Of a DNA stretch of 64,000 bases, positions 11,897 through 21,110 are shown piece after piece; the first letter of the stretch is position 1; each line of letters begins with the position of its first letter. This stretch comes from Alphaproteobacteria bacterium. Its GTDB lineage: Bacteria > Pseudomonadota > Alphaproteobacteria > UBA9219. The position numbers were made by a program, and so were the translations under genes. A model generated the notes under the pieces. It worked only from the letters and a program-made list of their open reading frames with translations. It was not told where the DNA came from and did not search any database. Location of the stretch: contig JAFALY010000004.1 of the NCBI GenBank assembly GCA_019233975.1, positions 29,345 to 93,344 of the forward strand, given 5' to 3'.

Positions 11897-12277
11897 TTAC
11901 TCCGTGCCCTCTGTGACCTTCTTCTTATCAAGCCAATATGTCTGATGCGGTCGCATTGTAATTTGTTCACCACTTACGTCTAACTGCACGCTATCTTTAT
12001 TAACGGCCAAAACATGCAAGCGGTCATCCACTGCATCCGGCGTCCACCGGCGCCCGTTCAGCCAGAACACCCAATTTTGATCCGTATCGTACATAATCGC
12101 ATCCAGATGCAATATAGCATTAGATAGGCTACCCTGCTGCGCCAATGCTGCATCGACGCGTTGCGCTTCATCCTGCGTATAAAACAGCGGCGCGGTTGGC
12201 CATGCATCCTCCGCCCAAGCAGGCCACGCCAAACAAACCCAAAAGCATAAAATGTAGGCGCATTTTTTCATGATCAA
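11897..12277 (-). CDS. Secreted GspC/PilP/MshK-like protein
   Basis: This 126-residue protein begins with a clear signal peptide (cleavage near WPAWA-ED). The rest reads like the small domain of GspC/PilP/MshK proteins, which dock on the secretin: a strand giving LHLDAIMYD, then NWVFWLNGRRW, and a strand near KDSVQLDVSG. It abuts the end of the GspM-like gene (12278) and is the last gene of the minus-strand pilus-like operon. Overall similarity is weak, so the assignment rests on the pattern INGxxW...V.L and on gene order. Confidence 0.55.
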   Translation of the reverse strand: MIMKKCAYILCFWVCLAWPAWAEDAWPTAPLFYTQDEAQRVDAALAQQGSLSNAILHLDAIMYDTDQNWVFWLNGRRWTPDAVDDRLHVLAVNKDSVQLDVSGEQITMRPHQTYWLDKKKVTEGTE

Positions 12278-12775
12278 CTACTCAATTGGATTTGTCAGCC
12301 AGCTCAGGGTTGCGCGCACATGCACTGGCGTTAAAGCGTCACCGCGCGCACGCTCCATGTCAAAACTGTCAAAGCTTAGCCATCCCGGCTCCACCTTTGG
12401 CAATGCCGAAAAGAACCTGTAGGCATAAAGGTCTGTTGGCGCATCAAACGTCAATACAATCTGATGCATTGATAAATCAGGCACACTGGTCCGACCTTGC
12501 GTCACGTGATAGTCAAAATCTTTTAATGCCATCTCTGCAGACAGTGCCGAGAGACGCTGCGCCCATTGCCGTTTACTCACTGGACGCAATAAGTCATCCA
12601 CTTCGTTGCTAGCCAGAATACGCACTCCACCTAACCCGCCAGCCGAAACAAGCTGCTGGTGCTTGCTCGTTACATCGTCCAATTCACAATGCACAACAAC
12701 ATCCGCCGCAAACACGACGACGATCACAATCATGAAAGCAATCAAACCGCGATAACAGAGCAACACCCCCTTCAT
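12278..12775 (-). CDS. Inner-membrane PilO/GspM/MshJ-like protein
   Basis: The 165-residue protein has one N-terminal membrane helix (about residues 9-28, rich in Val and Ile), a short coiled segment and a small alpha/beta periplasmic domain. This is the plan of PilO, GspM and MshJ, which pair with the GspL/PilN subunit. Its start overlaps the stop of the GspL-like gene by four bases (ATGA). No catalytic motif is expected or seen. The call depends mostly on topology and position. Confidence 0.55.
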   Translation of the reverse strand: MKGVLLCYRGLIAFMIVIVVVFAADVVVHCELDDVTSKHQQLVSAGGLGGVRILASNEVDDLLRPVSKRQWAQRLSALSAEMALKDFDYHVTQGRTSVPDLSMHQIVLTFDAPTDLYAYRFFSALPKVEPGWLSFDSFDMERARGDALTPVHVRATLSWLTNPIE

Positions 12776-14055
12776 CGCGCCACCATACGTAAATGGTGCT
12801 CCACTGAATCCACATCACCGCTCGCATTCTGGGTGTGTAAATCAGGCAGCCACTCCTGTGTTGCTTCGCTTATGCTGTAATCTGATAGCTGCACATGCAT
12901 CGATTGCAACAATGGCTGCATGTCCTGCGGGCCGTACAAAGTAATGTCCGCGCCCCCCTTCTTTTGTCCACCATTCTGCCACGCAAACCGCGTCACAATC
13001 CATTCGGGCGGAAGCGCATTTCGTAGCGCACTCAGCATACCGGCTGGACTTTGTGTTTCGGCGTTAAAGGCACGCCAATGTTCCTGAGCCTTGGCTACGC
13101 GCGGATCTGTCTGCTGACGGGATGTTTGCAAGGACCCGTTTAATGCCTCCATATGCGCGATCTCACGCAGAGCGTCAGCCACGTCGTATCCTGCGCATAG
13201 ACATATTGCCAACAACACCACAACCACACGGCAAGTCCATGCAGCCCACAGAGGCGATAACCAACCGAATAGTCTTGCCACCAATCCCGGCCTCGCGAGC
13301 GGATAATTGATCCGCCCAACGGCTAAGCCTTGGTTCATCTGGCATTCTGGTTGCCCTAGCACCACGCCATGAACCCGTGCTTGGCCCGCAAGCGCCTCCA
13401 TCAGATTATTTTTATTAGAGTCATTTTGCGCCATAACAACAAACTGGATCTTCGACTTATTGATGCCAAGGCGTGATACATAATCTCGCGTTGCCAGCAC
13501 ATCGCTTGACAACCGTGTGATATCTTCATTTGGCGCAATGCGATAAAATATAGTGCGTCCGTTTTGCACAACATAATGCACCCAACCGGATGACACAGTT
13601 TCTATGGCATATAGAACTGCGCCGTTCGTATCATGCACTTCCTGCGGGAAAGTTAGTTCCATCGGCAACAAAACGGCATAACAAACATGTCGTGATCGTA
13701 ATGCCGTCAAGTCAAGGGCATCAAAGCCATTGGGCACGCCATACAGCAGCGCGTCCGTCCTACCCACAAACCTCCAACCACACAGGTTGTTGCCGAACCG
13801 CGCATGCGCTCGTCTGGCTATCAGCTTGGTGCGGTCCAACCACGAGACGGGCGGCAAATTTTCTTGGCGCAACACAATGCGATCATCATGATACGCCACG
13901 ATAAATGCAGAAGGCACGAGCTTCAGACAGTACTCGCGGAACGCGGTTATGGCACGTTTGTCGTTTCGATCAACTTGTTTAAGGATCAGCCCCTTGCGTA
14001 ACAGCAGTAACTGTTTCGTACCAATAACCAAGATGTAAGGTGCACTGGATAACAT
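12772..14055 (-). CDS. GspL-like (PilM-PilN type) assembly protein
   Basis: The 427-residue product has a cytoplasmic region (about 1-285) that reads like a reduced actin-like PilM/GspL domain. One membrane helix follows (about 292-312, VVVVLLAICLCAGY), then a coiled segment and a periplasmic ferredoxin-like domain. This joins in one chain what PilM and PilN do as two proteins, as GspL does in type II secretion. It would link the GspE ATPase to the periplasmic subunits. The start is four bases after the GspF-like stop. Sequence similarity is low, and topology plus gene order carry the call. Confidence 0.6.
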   Translation of the reverse strand: MLSSAPYILVIGTKQLLLLRKGLILKQVDRNDKRAITAFREYCLKLVPSAFIVAYHDDRIVLRQENLPPVSWLDRTKLIARRAHARFGNNLCGWRFVGRTDALLYGVPNGFDALDLTALRSRHVCYAVLLPMELTFPQEVHDTNGAVLYAIETVSSGWVHYVVQNGRTIFYRIAPNEDITRLSSDVLATRDYVSRLGINKSKIQFVVMAQNDSNKNNLMEALAGQARVHGVVLGQPECQMNQGLAVGRINYPLARPGLVARLFGWLSPLWAAWTCRVVVVLLAICLCAGYDVADALREIAHMEALNGSLQTSRQQTDPRVAKAQEHWRAFNAETQSPAGMLSALRNALPPEWIVTRFAWQNGGQKKGGADITLYGPQDMQPLLQSMHVQLSDYSISEATQEWLPDLHTQNASGDVDSVEHHLRMVAR

Positions 14056-14058
14056 AGC

Positions 14059-15267
14059 TCAATAACCCGCCTGCACATGGCCAAGGCTGCCGTAAATTGG
14101 GCCCAGAACAGCAAGCACAATCCAAGCCAGCATCCCGCCGACCAACAACGTCAATGTGGGTTCGATAAATTTTAAAAGAGCCGAAAGTTTTTCGCTGGTA
14201 CGGCTAGCATAGAATTGCGCCAGATCATCAACCGCCTGCGGCAGGTTGTGCCCCGCCTCTGCAACGGCAATCATTCTGCATCGCGCAGGATCAACAAATA
14301 CATGCATGGCTGATGACAGTGGATAGCCCGTTTCCACCGCTCGGCAGACACACTCAATCTGCGCTACGCAGTACGCATTGGTGAAAGACGGCGCGGCATG
14401 ACGCAATGCGTCCAAAAATTTCATGCGTGCATATAATAGACCGGATAGAGAGCTAAAAAATTGCGCGCGCTGAGCATCTTGCGCTACACCCCCCAGGATC
14501 GGTAGATAGAGCCATATTCGGTCCGTTAAAAGCCGCACGCGCGCGGAATATCTGCGCGTCACACGTAACGATACAAAACACACGGTTACAAACACGATGC
14601 CGATCGCACCAATAAGCAGAAAATTGTTAGACAGGGCAATGAGCAGTCGCGTCGCAAGCGGCAAAGACTGATGCAGTGATTGAAGAAAAGCGGCCAGTGC
14701 CGGCACAACACCAATCATCATAAACACCATAACCCCAACTGCCAGCGCACATAAGAAGGTCGGATAACGCAGCGACTTTCTAATCATACCCTGTAATTCC
14801 GCCTGCCCACGATACATGTCGGTCAGACGCGCGAACCCGGCGGCAAGCGCCCCTGATTGTTCAGCCGCGTAAAGAACGGCACAAAAAGCAAGATTTAACC
14901 AGCCACCAGAGGACAGGCAGGCCTCTGATAAGCTATGCCCAATGCTAACTTGCGTTTTTATTGCGTGAATGCGGGCCTTCATTGTTTTAGAAAGTGATAC
15001 GTCGCCAGCACCATCATTCAAGGCGTCAACCAGAGTCACCCCGGCTTGCAGCATATAAGCCATTTGCCTGCACCAATGGGCTACCTCCAGCAGCTTAACA
15101 TTGCCTACAGGCGAGGCCAGCGGTGATAACCATTGGGCTGTGCAGGCGATCAATTCCAACCGCCTTTTAGACAAAGCGGTTTGCAGATCGTTCTCATTGG
15201 CCGCTTGGAACGTGCCCTGCTCAATCCTACCCGTCGTATCAGTTGCCCGATAATGATAATGATGCAT
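14059..15267 (-). CDS. GspF/PilC/MshG platform protein
   Basis: This 402-residue protein has the duplicated T2SSF domain. The first copy is around 65-190 (MAYMLQAGVTLVDALND, YPTFLCALAVGVMVFMMIGVVPAL) and the second around 270-395 (FFSSLSGLLYARMKFLDAL, ending in a membrane helix LTLLVGGMLAWIVLAVLGPIY). Three membrane helices anchor it. The protein is the rotor-like inner-membrane platform on which GspE acts to add or remove pilins. It begins three bases after the gspE-like stop. Confidence 0.88.
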   Translation of the reverse strand: MHHYHYRATDTTGRIEQGTFQAANENDLQTALSKRRLELIACTAQWLSPLASPVGNVKLLEVAHWCRQMAYMLQAGVTLVDALNDGAGDVSLSKTMKARIHAIKTQVSIGHSLSEACLSSGGWLNLAFCAVLYAAEQSGALAAGFARLTDMYRGQAELQGMIRKSLRYPTFLCALAVGVMVFMMIGVVPALAAFLQSLHQSLPLATRLLIALSNNFLLIGAIGIVFVTVCFVSLRVTRRYSARVRLLTDRIWLYLPILGGVAQDAQRAQFFSSLSGLLYARMKFLDALRHAAPSFTNAYCVAQIECVCRAVETGYPLSSAMHVFVDPARCRMIAVAEAGHNLPQAVDDLAQFYASRTSEKLSALLKFIEPTLTLLVGGMLAWIVLAVLGPIYGSLGHVQAGY

Positions 15268-15270
15268 GCG

Positions 15271-16908
15271 CTACGCCCCCTCACGCAACAATCCGTGAAG
15301 CGCATTTTCTGCAATTCTGCCAGATTGTATTTTGTATTGCGCATCATCTGTCATAAATTTCTGACCTATTGAGCTGCAATGCGCTTCCAGCGCGGCACGG
15401 CGTTCGCCAGATGCGATCATCTGCGCCAAACCGTCATCTATCGATACAACTTCGGCAATAACCATGCGTCCGTGCAGGCCTGTGCCCTCGCATGTATGAC
15501 AATTTGTGCCAGCGTCTTCGCATTGCGGACATAGCTTGCGAACAAGTCTCTGCGCCACAATACCCGTTATCTGCTCCGCCATGACAGAATTTGCAACGCC
15601 AAGATCACGCAATCGCGATAGTGCCGCCAACGCATCACGACAGTGCAATGCCGATATAACTTTATGCCCGGTCATGGCAGCGCGCATTGCCATTTGCGCC
15701 GTATCCGCATCACGTATTTCGCCGATCATGATAACATCAGGATCCTGACGCAGAAGGCCGCGCACGCCCTCGGCAAAGCCAAAGCCTTTTTCTTCGTCGA
15801 TAGATGTCTGCCGGAGCCCGGCTTCATCATATTCTACGGGCTCCTCAAGCGTCATAATGTTCAGATTATGCTCGCGCAGCTGACGCAGCATAGCATACAT
15901 GGTTGTGGTTTTACCGCTGCCTGTCGGTCCAACCACCAGAACGATGCCCGATTTCTTTGCCATGAGTGACTGCATGGCGTGCTGGGCTTCGTCTGTAAAC
16001 CCGAGCTCGGCAAAACCCATCGATAACCGGCGCGGATCAAGCACACGAATAACGACATTTTCGCCATGCATAGTCGGCATCATCGCTACACGACAATCCA
16101 ACCTTACACCGCAATAATGTATATGAAACCTTCCGTCCTTAATATTGCGCGTATCTGCAATATCCATCCCCGCCATAATCTTCAGGCGATGCAGAACGGC
16201 CTGCCAATGTGATTTGTGTATTTGCAGAACGTTAAGTAACTCACCGTCGCAGCGATACCTGACCTGAACGCCGTTTTCAGCAGGCTCCAGATGGATGTCG
16301 GAAGCATTGCGCCCTGCCGCGTCATGAATAAGTCCATCAACAAATCGCACCACAGGGTGGTCGGAGACAGATATGTTTTGATGACCAACCGGCTTGTTGT
16401 CCCCCAAGGCCGCAACCAAAGTCTGCAGTTGCCCTTTTGGCACCAACAAATCGTGCAACAAAGCGTCAAGCTGGCTTTCTGTTGCAATAAACAGGTGAAT
16501 ATCAACGACGTCAGGATAACAACGCCGCAACGCATCAATGGCAAGAACGTTGTAGGGGTCGGCAATGGCGACGGACAGCACTGAGCCACGCATGGCTATG
16601 GGTAATAACCTGTGCTGCGCACTGAAATCAGGTGGCAGAAGCGCGCATAAACCTGCATCAAGCACGATGCGGCCAAGATCCAATCGCTCTGCTCCAATCA
16701 TCTCCGCCAGAATGGCTGCCAAACGCTCTTCTGAAATAAAGCCCAACTTTGCCAACGTGCGGCCCAGAAGGCCACCGTGCGTTTGTTGTTCGTACAACGC
16801 AATATGTAGTTGGTCGGTTGTAATATCGCCATGCTGCACCAATCTTTCGCCAATCATGGGCATCACATGTGCTGCTTGGTCCTTATGAAGCTTGAATATC
16901 TTAGTCAT
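15271..16908 (-). CDS. GspE/PilB/MshE assembly ATPase
   Basis: The 545-residue protein has an N-terminal MshEN-like domain (about 20-150). The secretion ATPase core carries the Walker A GPTGSGKTTT (327-336), an Asp box near EEPVEYDE, the Walker B-type GEIRDADTAQMAM and a His box (TGHKVISALH). A four-cysteine zinc finger (KLCPQCEDAG, then CHTCEGTG) lies near 468-485. These features define hexameric ATPases that power pilin polymerisation or type II secretion. It sits between the pseudopilin and the GspF-like gene with 2-3 base gaps. No PilT-like retraction ATPase is in the window. Confidence 0.92.
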   Translation of the reverse strand: MTKIFKLHKDQAAHVMPMIGERLVQHGDITTDQLHIALYEQQTHGGLLGRTLAKLGFISEERLAAILAEMIGAERLDLGRIVLDAGLCALLPPDFSAQHRLLPIAMRGSVLSVAIADPYNVLAIDALRRCYPDVVDIHLFIATESQLDALLHDLLVPKGQLQTLVAALGDNKPVGHQNISVSDHPVVRFVDGLIHDAAGRNASDIHLEPAENGVQVRYRCDGELLNVLQIHKSHWQAVLHRLKIMAGMDIADTRNIKDGRFHIHYCGVRLDCRVAMMPTMHGENVVIRVLDPRRLSMGFAELGFTDEAQHAMQSLMAKKSGIVLVVGPTGSGKTTTMYAMLRQLREHNLNIMTLEEPVEYDEAGLRQTSIDEEKGFGFAEGVRGLLRQDPDVIMIGEIRDADTAQMAMRAAMTGHKVISALHCRDALAALSRLRDLGVANSVMAEQITGIVAQRLVRKLCPQCEDAGTNCHTCEGTGLHGRMVIAEVVSIDDGLAQMIASGERRAALEAHCSSIGQKFMTDDAQYKIQSGRIAENALHGLLREGA

Positions 16909-16911
16909 TGC

Positions 16912-17838
16912 TCACCATGTCGTTTGACAACTGCCGTTACCAAGCCAGCTCACTAATGTATTGCGGTCTGCGAAAAGCATTATGTCGTCGTAATTTTGCT
17001 GAGCCGATGCGTTCACAAAGGTCGCCGTGCCTGAGGCATTACATTTCGCTGCGCCCAAGCCGGATCGAGTGTCCGTGCAATCAAGCGTCTGCGTGCAGGC
17101 CTGCTGATTACTGTTGCTGGGAAACAAATGCCTGCATCCCATATAAGAAAAGTTACTGGCATTCAGGCTGTTGATGTAAGCGCCATAACCGCCACTGCCA
17201 TGACTGACGAATACAACAGCGGCTTGTTGCGTGCTTGCCCCCGGCGTCATGACATTAATCCGCCCGGTTGTGGAAAGATTTGAGGCACACATACCCTGTA
17301 CGCTGGCGTTAAAGGGTTGCGGACATGTTGTTCCTTTAGGTGTGCCGCAATTACAGCCCAACGTGCCAGCCACGCATGCGTTGTTGGTATAGGTGCATGT
17401 ACAGGCAAGCGGCAAAGTCGGCGGTACAATCTGTCCAACTGTCGATGTCGTCAGCGCAGGGTCAACCCGCATTGTAATCCAGTTCCCCCAACCATCCTGC
17501 GCCGCCGTTACAGGCAACCCCATAGAGGCATAGGGTACGATACCTTCCGGCGATGGACAGCTGTTGCAGGCCAGCGCAACGCCATCACCGCGCACGAGAC
17601 CGAAATTGGCGCCATGCGTTGCGGCTGGCGTTGGACATGGCAGACAACCATGTACTTGCGCATAAACCGCTGTGGCATTCATCAGTGATTGCAGGCGGCT
17701 TTGAGTCAGGCTGCGCTGCGCATTCACGCGCATACTGGCCAATGCCGGATACACGCTCATTATCGCTAGGCCGATAACGATCAACGCAACCGCCATTTCC
17801 GCCAGCGTAAAACCTTGCCTGGCAGAATGGCGACGCAT
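16912..17838 (-). CDS. Cysteine-rich type IV prepilin-like protein
   Basis: The 308-residue protein opens with a class III signal (RRHSARQG, cut before FTLAEM) and a hydrophobic N-terminal helix. The exported part holds 16 cysteines, none in the signal or helix. They come in pairs and clusters (CLPC, CNSC, CTC, CNC and singles to near the C-terminus), which suggests a disulfide-braced globular head. Its size and bulk suit a minor pilin or an adhesin-like tip protein rather than the major pilin. It starts three bases after the smaller prepilin gene. Confidence 0.85.
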   Translation of the reverse strand: MRRHSARQGFTLAEMAVALIVIGLAIMSVYPALASMRVNAQRSLTQSRLQSLMNATAVYAQVHGCLPCPTPAATHGANFGLVRGDGVALACNSCPSPEGIVPYASMGLPVTAAQDGWGNWITMRVDPALTTSTVGQIVPPTLPLACTCTYTNNACVAGTLGCNCGTPKGTTCPQPFNASVQGMCASNLSTTGRINVMTPGASTQQAAVVFVSHGSGGYGAYINSLNASNFSYMGCRHLFPSNSNQQACTQTLDCTDTRSGLGAAKCNASGTATFVNASAQQNYDDIMLFADRNTLVSWLGNGSCQTTW

Positions 17839-17841
17839 GAC

Positions 17842-18486
17842 TTAGAGCCTCACGCAAACAACATAGGGGCCGGACGCGCTGTAATCTGTAGCGGGCGCTC
17901 CCGTCAGGCCTGCTGTGGATGCCTGAATAATACCACTGTTAGGCGAGCCGTCATCCAACTGCGTATCGATCGCGCGCGCTGCCGCTTGCGGTACATTATT
18001 CATGCACAGAGCTGTTGTTGTGAAGGCGGTGCTGCCTGAAAAGGCCCCGTTCTGAAACGTGTATACGCCGCCAAACGGATTGGGGGGTTGGGCATTCAAC
18101 GGTATCTGGTTCTTTACAAGGCCCGCAGCACGCAAGTCAGCCCACACGCCAAGGCTTTCGGGAACACTTTGCGGGTTAGTGAATGTATCCAGTCCTGTGG
18201 TCTGGCCGCTCGGCGCAATCACACCGTTGCCGTCACCATTGGTTACGCCAACGCCGAAACGTGTAACGGCGCTGGCGTCATCGCCGGGTAACGCGCCGTA
18301 GTTTTGTTGGTATGTCTGGAACTGCGCCTGATAGGATTGCAGGTTGTTGATAGCGTTGGTGATACGCGCGTTTTGAATAATCTGCTGACCTGTCAGCGCA
18401 CCGCCGATAATAAGGCCGATGATGACCAGAACGATCGAAAGCTCGATCAATGTAAAGGCGCGGCACTGACGGTTGCGGATGGCCAT
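17842..18486 (-). CDS. Type IV prepilin-like protein, possible major pilin
   Basis: This 214-residue protein has the prepilin peptidase site after MAIRNRQCRA, followed by FTLIELSIVLVIIGL with the conserved Glu at +5. A long amphipathic helix (NARITNAINNLQSYQAQFQTYQ) leads into a Gly/Asn-rich head with GVTNGDGNG. Length and charge pattern fit a pilin subunit. It lies between the secretin and the Cys-rich prepilin. AGGGAGA just upstream of the ATG is a good ribosome binding site. No prepilin peptidase gene is in the window, so processing must rely on an enzyme encoded elsewhere. Confidence 0.88.
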   Translation of the reverse strand: MAIRNRQCRAFTLIELSIVLVIIGLIIGGALTGQQIIQNARITNAINNLQSYQAQFQTYQQNYGALPGDDASAVTRFGVGVTNGDGNGVIAPSGQTTGLDTFTNPQSVPESLGVWADLRAAGLVKNQIPLNAQPPNPFGGVYTFQNGAFSGSTAFTTTALCMNNVPQAAARAIDTQLDDGSPNSGIIQASTAGLTGAPATDYSASGPYVVCVRL

Positions 18487-18497
18487 GGTTTATCTCC

Positions 18498-20276
18498 CTA
18501 GGATGATTTTTGTGGGCGAGGCAGGACGGGACGCGGGTCGTTGTTATAGTGGTGATACAAGTCGGCGTCGGCATCATCTGGCGCGGGCTGATCAGCAATG
18601 GTCGCACGCAAGAGAATAACAAGCTCAGTCGTTGTCGCTTGATTATCCCGCGACTTGGCTAAATCCCCAACGATGGGCAGCGTATCGAAACCTGGCACAC
18701 CCTGATCCTGATTGATGGAGCTGTCCTGCATCAAGCCGCCCATCACAGCCACTTCACCGGAATGCAGGCGAATAACGGAATCCATTTCACGCACGGCAAG
18801 AACCGGGATTTGTGATTGCACCGAGGTTGACACATTGGCCTCTGCCGCATTCAAACTAATGGACGGATCGTTCGCTTCGCCCACAATGCGTGAAATGGTC
18901 GGACGCAAGGTCATGGTTACACGGTCATCATCGGCGTCAATCGCCGGCTGCACCGTCATGACCAGACCAACTGGCACTGTGTGCGGCGTACTGGTAAACA
19001 CGGGCGTTGTACTGACAGAAGAACCATTGGCGTTCGTAACCGTCGTAAACTGAGCCTGCGTAACGAAGTACACCTGATTAGTGGCAACCTTTAGAACCGC
19101 CGTTTGATTATTAAGCACCGTCAGGCGGGGTGATGACAAAACGCGCGTCGTTCCAAATGTGCTGACCAGATTAAGAATGGCCGCAAAATCACCCGTACTA
19201 ACGGCCCCTGTGAAAACGCCGTCGGTTGCCGTTGAAGCAGATGTAAACGGTGCGCCAACCGCCGACGGTCCAAAGCGGGTTGCGACATTCAATGAGCTGT
19301 TCGACAGACTGCGCCAGTTAATGCCGCTTTTGTAATTATTATCCAGTTCAACCTCAATGATACGGGCGTCAATCAGCACCTGGGCGTACGCTTTCTTACG
19401 TAGTTGCTTGATATATGTATCGACTGCGGCTTGCTGCAAACTGTCGCCAAAAACCGTGATGATGCCGGACTGGCGGTCGATGGTGTAGCCGCTTTGCACA
19501 ACCGATGCATCTTTGTTGGCCCGGCGGCCATTTGAGGCGATGATTTGTTTGAGTGATTTATCGACCTCCTGCCAGAAATCGGCTTCGGACACCCCGTCAA
19601 CACGGGCGGTTGAATTGTTTTCGCTGGCAGTGGATCCGTTCGTGCCGCCACCTGTGCCGCCGTTACTGGTCGCATTGGTAATGCTGGTGTCAAAAACGTT
19701 TGTTGCGATCGCCGTCTGACTGCTCGTCTTACGCGAAAGACTAAGGTAATCTAGGGCGTAGGTTTGCTGATAGGGCTCATCCACTTCAATGCGGACAAAA
19801 TCACCATCCTCGATAGCGCGCAGACCAGCCATAGCACACAGTCTTTTCAGAACTTCGCGGAAAGGTTGGTCGTGTGCGGTAAAGATAACACCACCCTTTA
19901 CGCGCGGATCAATCTGCACATTCACTTTGGCGTCACGTGCCATTTCAAACAGCACGTCGCGTAACGGCACCGTTTCAGTCACGTTCACACTGATGCGATG
20001 ATCGAACGCTGCCTGCGCCGCAGTCTTTAATGCCGGCTTCGGTAAATCCGGTATCGGCGGCGCTTTGCGTGTCAATTGCTGATCCAGCGCGGCTTCGTCA
20101 CTATCATCTTTTGGAGGAGCAGGTTCACGGCTGCGTAGAGCTTCGTAGTCGTCGCGCGATAAATGTCCCGCAGGATCTATTTGCTTGCCATTACTTGACC
20201 AACCCGAACAGCCGGTTAAAGCTCCAAGCAACAAACACGCCAACAATACAATAAACCGGCCCTGAACCATTGACAT
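18498..20276 (-). CDS. mshL: Secretin lipoprotein, MshL/PilQ-like
   Basis: The 592-residue outer-membrane secretin has a lipoprotein signal (LLGALTGC, Cys23). An STN-type N0 domain follows (VTETVPLRDVLFEMARDAKVN), then an N1-like domain. The C-terminal secretin barrel carries the family signature VAVMGGLMQDS followed by VPGFDTLPIVGDL. A Gly/Asn/Ser/Thr-rich stretch (about 200-225) separates the N domains. It forms the outer-membrane pore for the pilus or pseudopilus. It is the first gene of the minus-strand locus, so the promoter should lie between 20277 and 20348. The symbol rests on MSHA-like gene order and could equally be pilQ or gspD. Confidence 0.88.
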   Translation of the reverse strand: MSMVQGRFIVLLACLLLGALTGCSGWSSNGKQIDPAGHLSRDDYEALRSREPAPPKDDSDEAALDQQLTRKAPPIPDLPKPALKTAAQAAFDHRISVNVTETVPLRDVLFEMARDAKVNVQIDPRVKGGVIFTAHDQPFREVLKRLCAMAGLRAIEDGDFVRIEVDEPYQQTYALDYLSLSRKTSSQTAIATNVFDTSITNATSNGGTGGGTNGSTASENNSTARVDGVSEADFWQEVDKSLKQIIASNGRRANKDASVVQSGYTIDRQSGIITVFGDSLQQAAVDTYIKQLRKKAYAQVLIDARIIEVELDNNYKSGINWRSLSNSSLNVATRFGPSAVGAPFTSASTATDGVFTGAVSTGDFAAILNLVSTFGTTRVLSSPRLTVLNNQTAVLKVATNQVYFVTQAQFTTVTNANGSSVSTTPVFTSTPHTVPVGLVMTVQPAIDADDDRVTMTLRPTISRIVGEANDPSISLNAAEANVSTSVQSQIPVLAVREMDSVIRLHSGEVAVMGGLMQDSSINQDQGVPGFDTLPIVGDLAKSRDNQATTTELVILLRATIADQPAPDDADADLYHHYNNDPRPVLPRPQKSS

Positions 20277-20348
20277 GTTACTAACGCGACCCAGTTGTTT
20301 CGGCTACGAAAATACATGTGTATGCAATGCTTTGTCTAGAGTACGGCT

Positions 20349-21110
20349 CTACTTCATCTGTGGATTATTTTGTGGATAAATAACTTCCCAAAAAATGAGG
20401 CCCTGCGGCGGCGCAGTCGGCCCGCCTGCTCTGCGATCACACGCCTGAAACGCATCTACAAACTGTTCATACGTCCATTGCCCATTGCCGACCATCACCA
20501 GCGTGCCAACCATGTTGCGCACCTGATGATACAGGAAAGAGCGCGCACGGGTGTACAACCGCACCTCTTCGCCTTCGTGAGTGATATTTAGAACATCCAT
20601 AGTACGCATGGGTGAATTGGCCTGACAATTATGCGCCCTGAAGGTTGAAAAATCATGATGCCCGATTAGGGTATCAGCGGCACGCTGCATAGCAGCCACG
20701 TCAAGCGGACGATACACATGCCACGCCTGATCCGGCAAAAGCGCCAAAGGTGCTCGACGGTTTATGATGCGGTAGACATAGCTGCGCGATTGCGCGTCAA
20801 ACCGCGCATGAAATGTGTCGGGTACGGCTTCGACATCAACCAAAACAACCCTGTGTGGCTTGGCGTGAAAGTTAACGGCATCACGCACGATATCCGCCGT
20901 CGTTTCCTTGGCGATATCAACATGCGCGACATTCGCGCGGGCATGAACACCCGTGTCCGTACGACCACACACATGCAACGTGACTGTTTCACCGGAAAAC
21001 TTAAAAATAGCGTCTTCGATAACCTGCTGCACGGAAAGGCAATGCGATTGCCGCTGCCAGCCAGAGAAATCACCACCGTGATATTCAATCGTCAGTTTCC
21101 AGCGCGTCAT
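20349..21110 (-). CDS. truA: tRNA pseudouridine(38-40) synthase
   Basis: The 253-residue protein has the catalytic motif [10 protein letters not shown] with Asp52. The N-terminal [12 protein letters not shown] and the C-terminal [17 protein letters not shown] match TruA. It isomerises uridines 38-40 in the anticodon arm. The start overlaps the fmt stop by four bases (ATGA), so the two are coupled. Confidence 0.97.
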   Translation of the reverse strand: MTRWKLTIEYHGGDFSGWQRQSHCLSVQQVIEDAIFKFSGETVTLHVCGRTDTGVHARANVAHVDIAKETTADIVRDAVNFHAKPHRVVLVDVEAVPDTFHARFDAQSRSYVYRIINRRAPLALLPDQAWHVYRPLDVAAMQRAADTLIGHHDFSTFRAHNCQANSPMRTMDVLNITHEGEEVRLYTRARSFLYHQVRNMVGTLVMVGNGQWTYEQFVDAFQACDRRAGGPTAPPQGLIFWEVIYPQNNPQMK

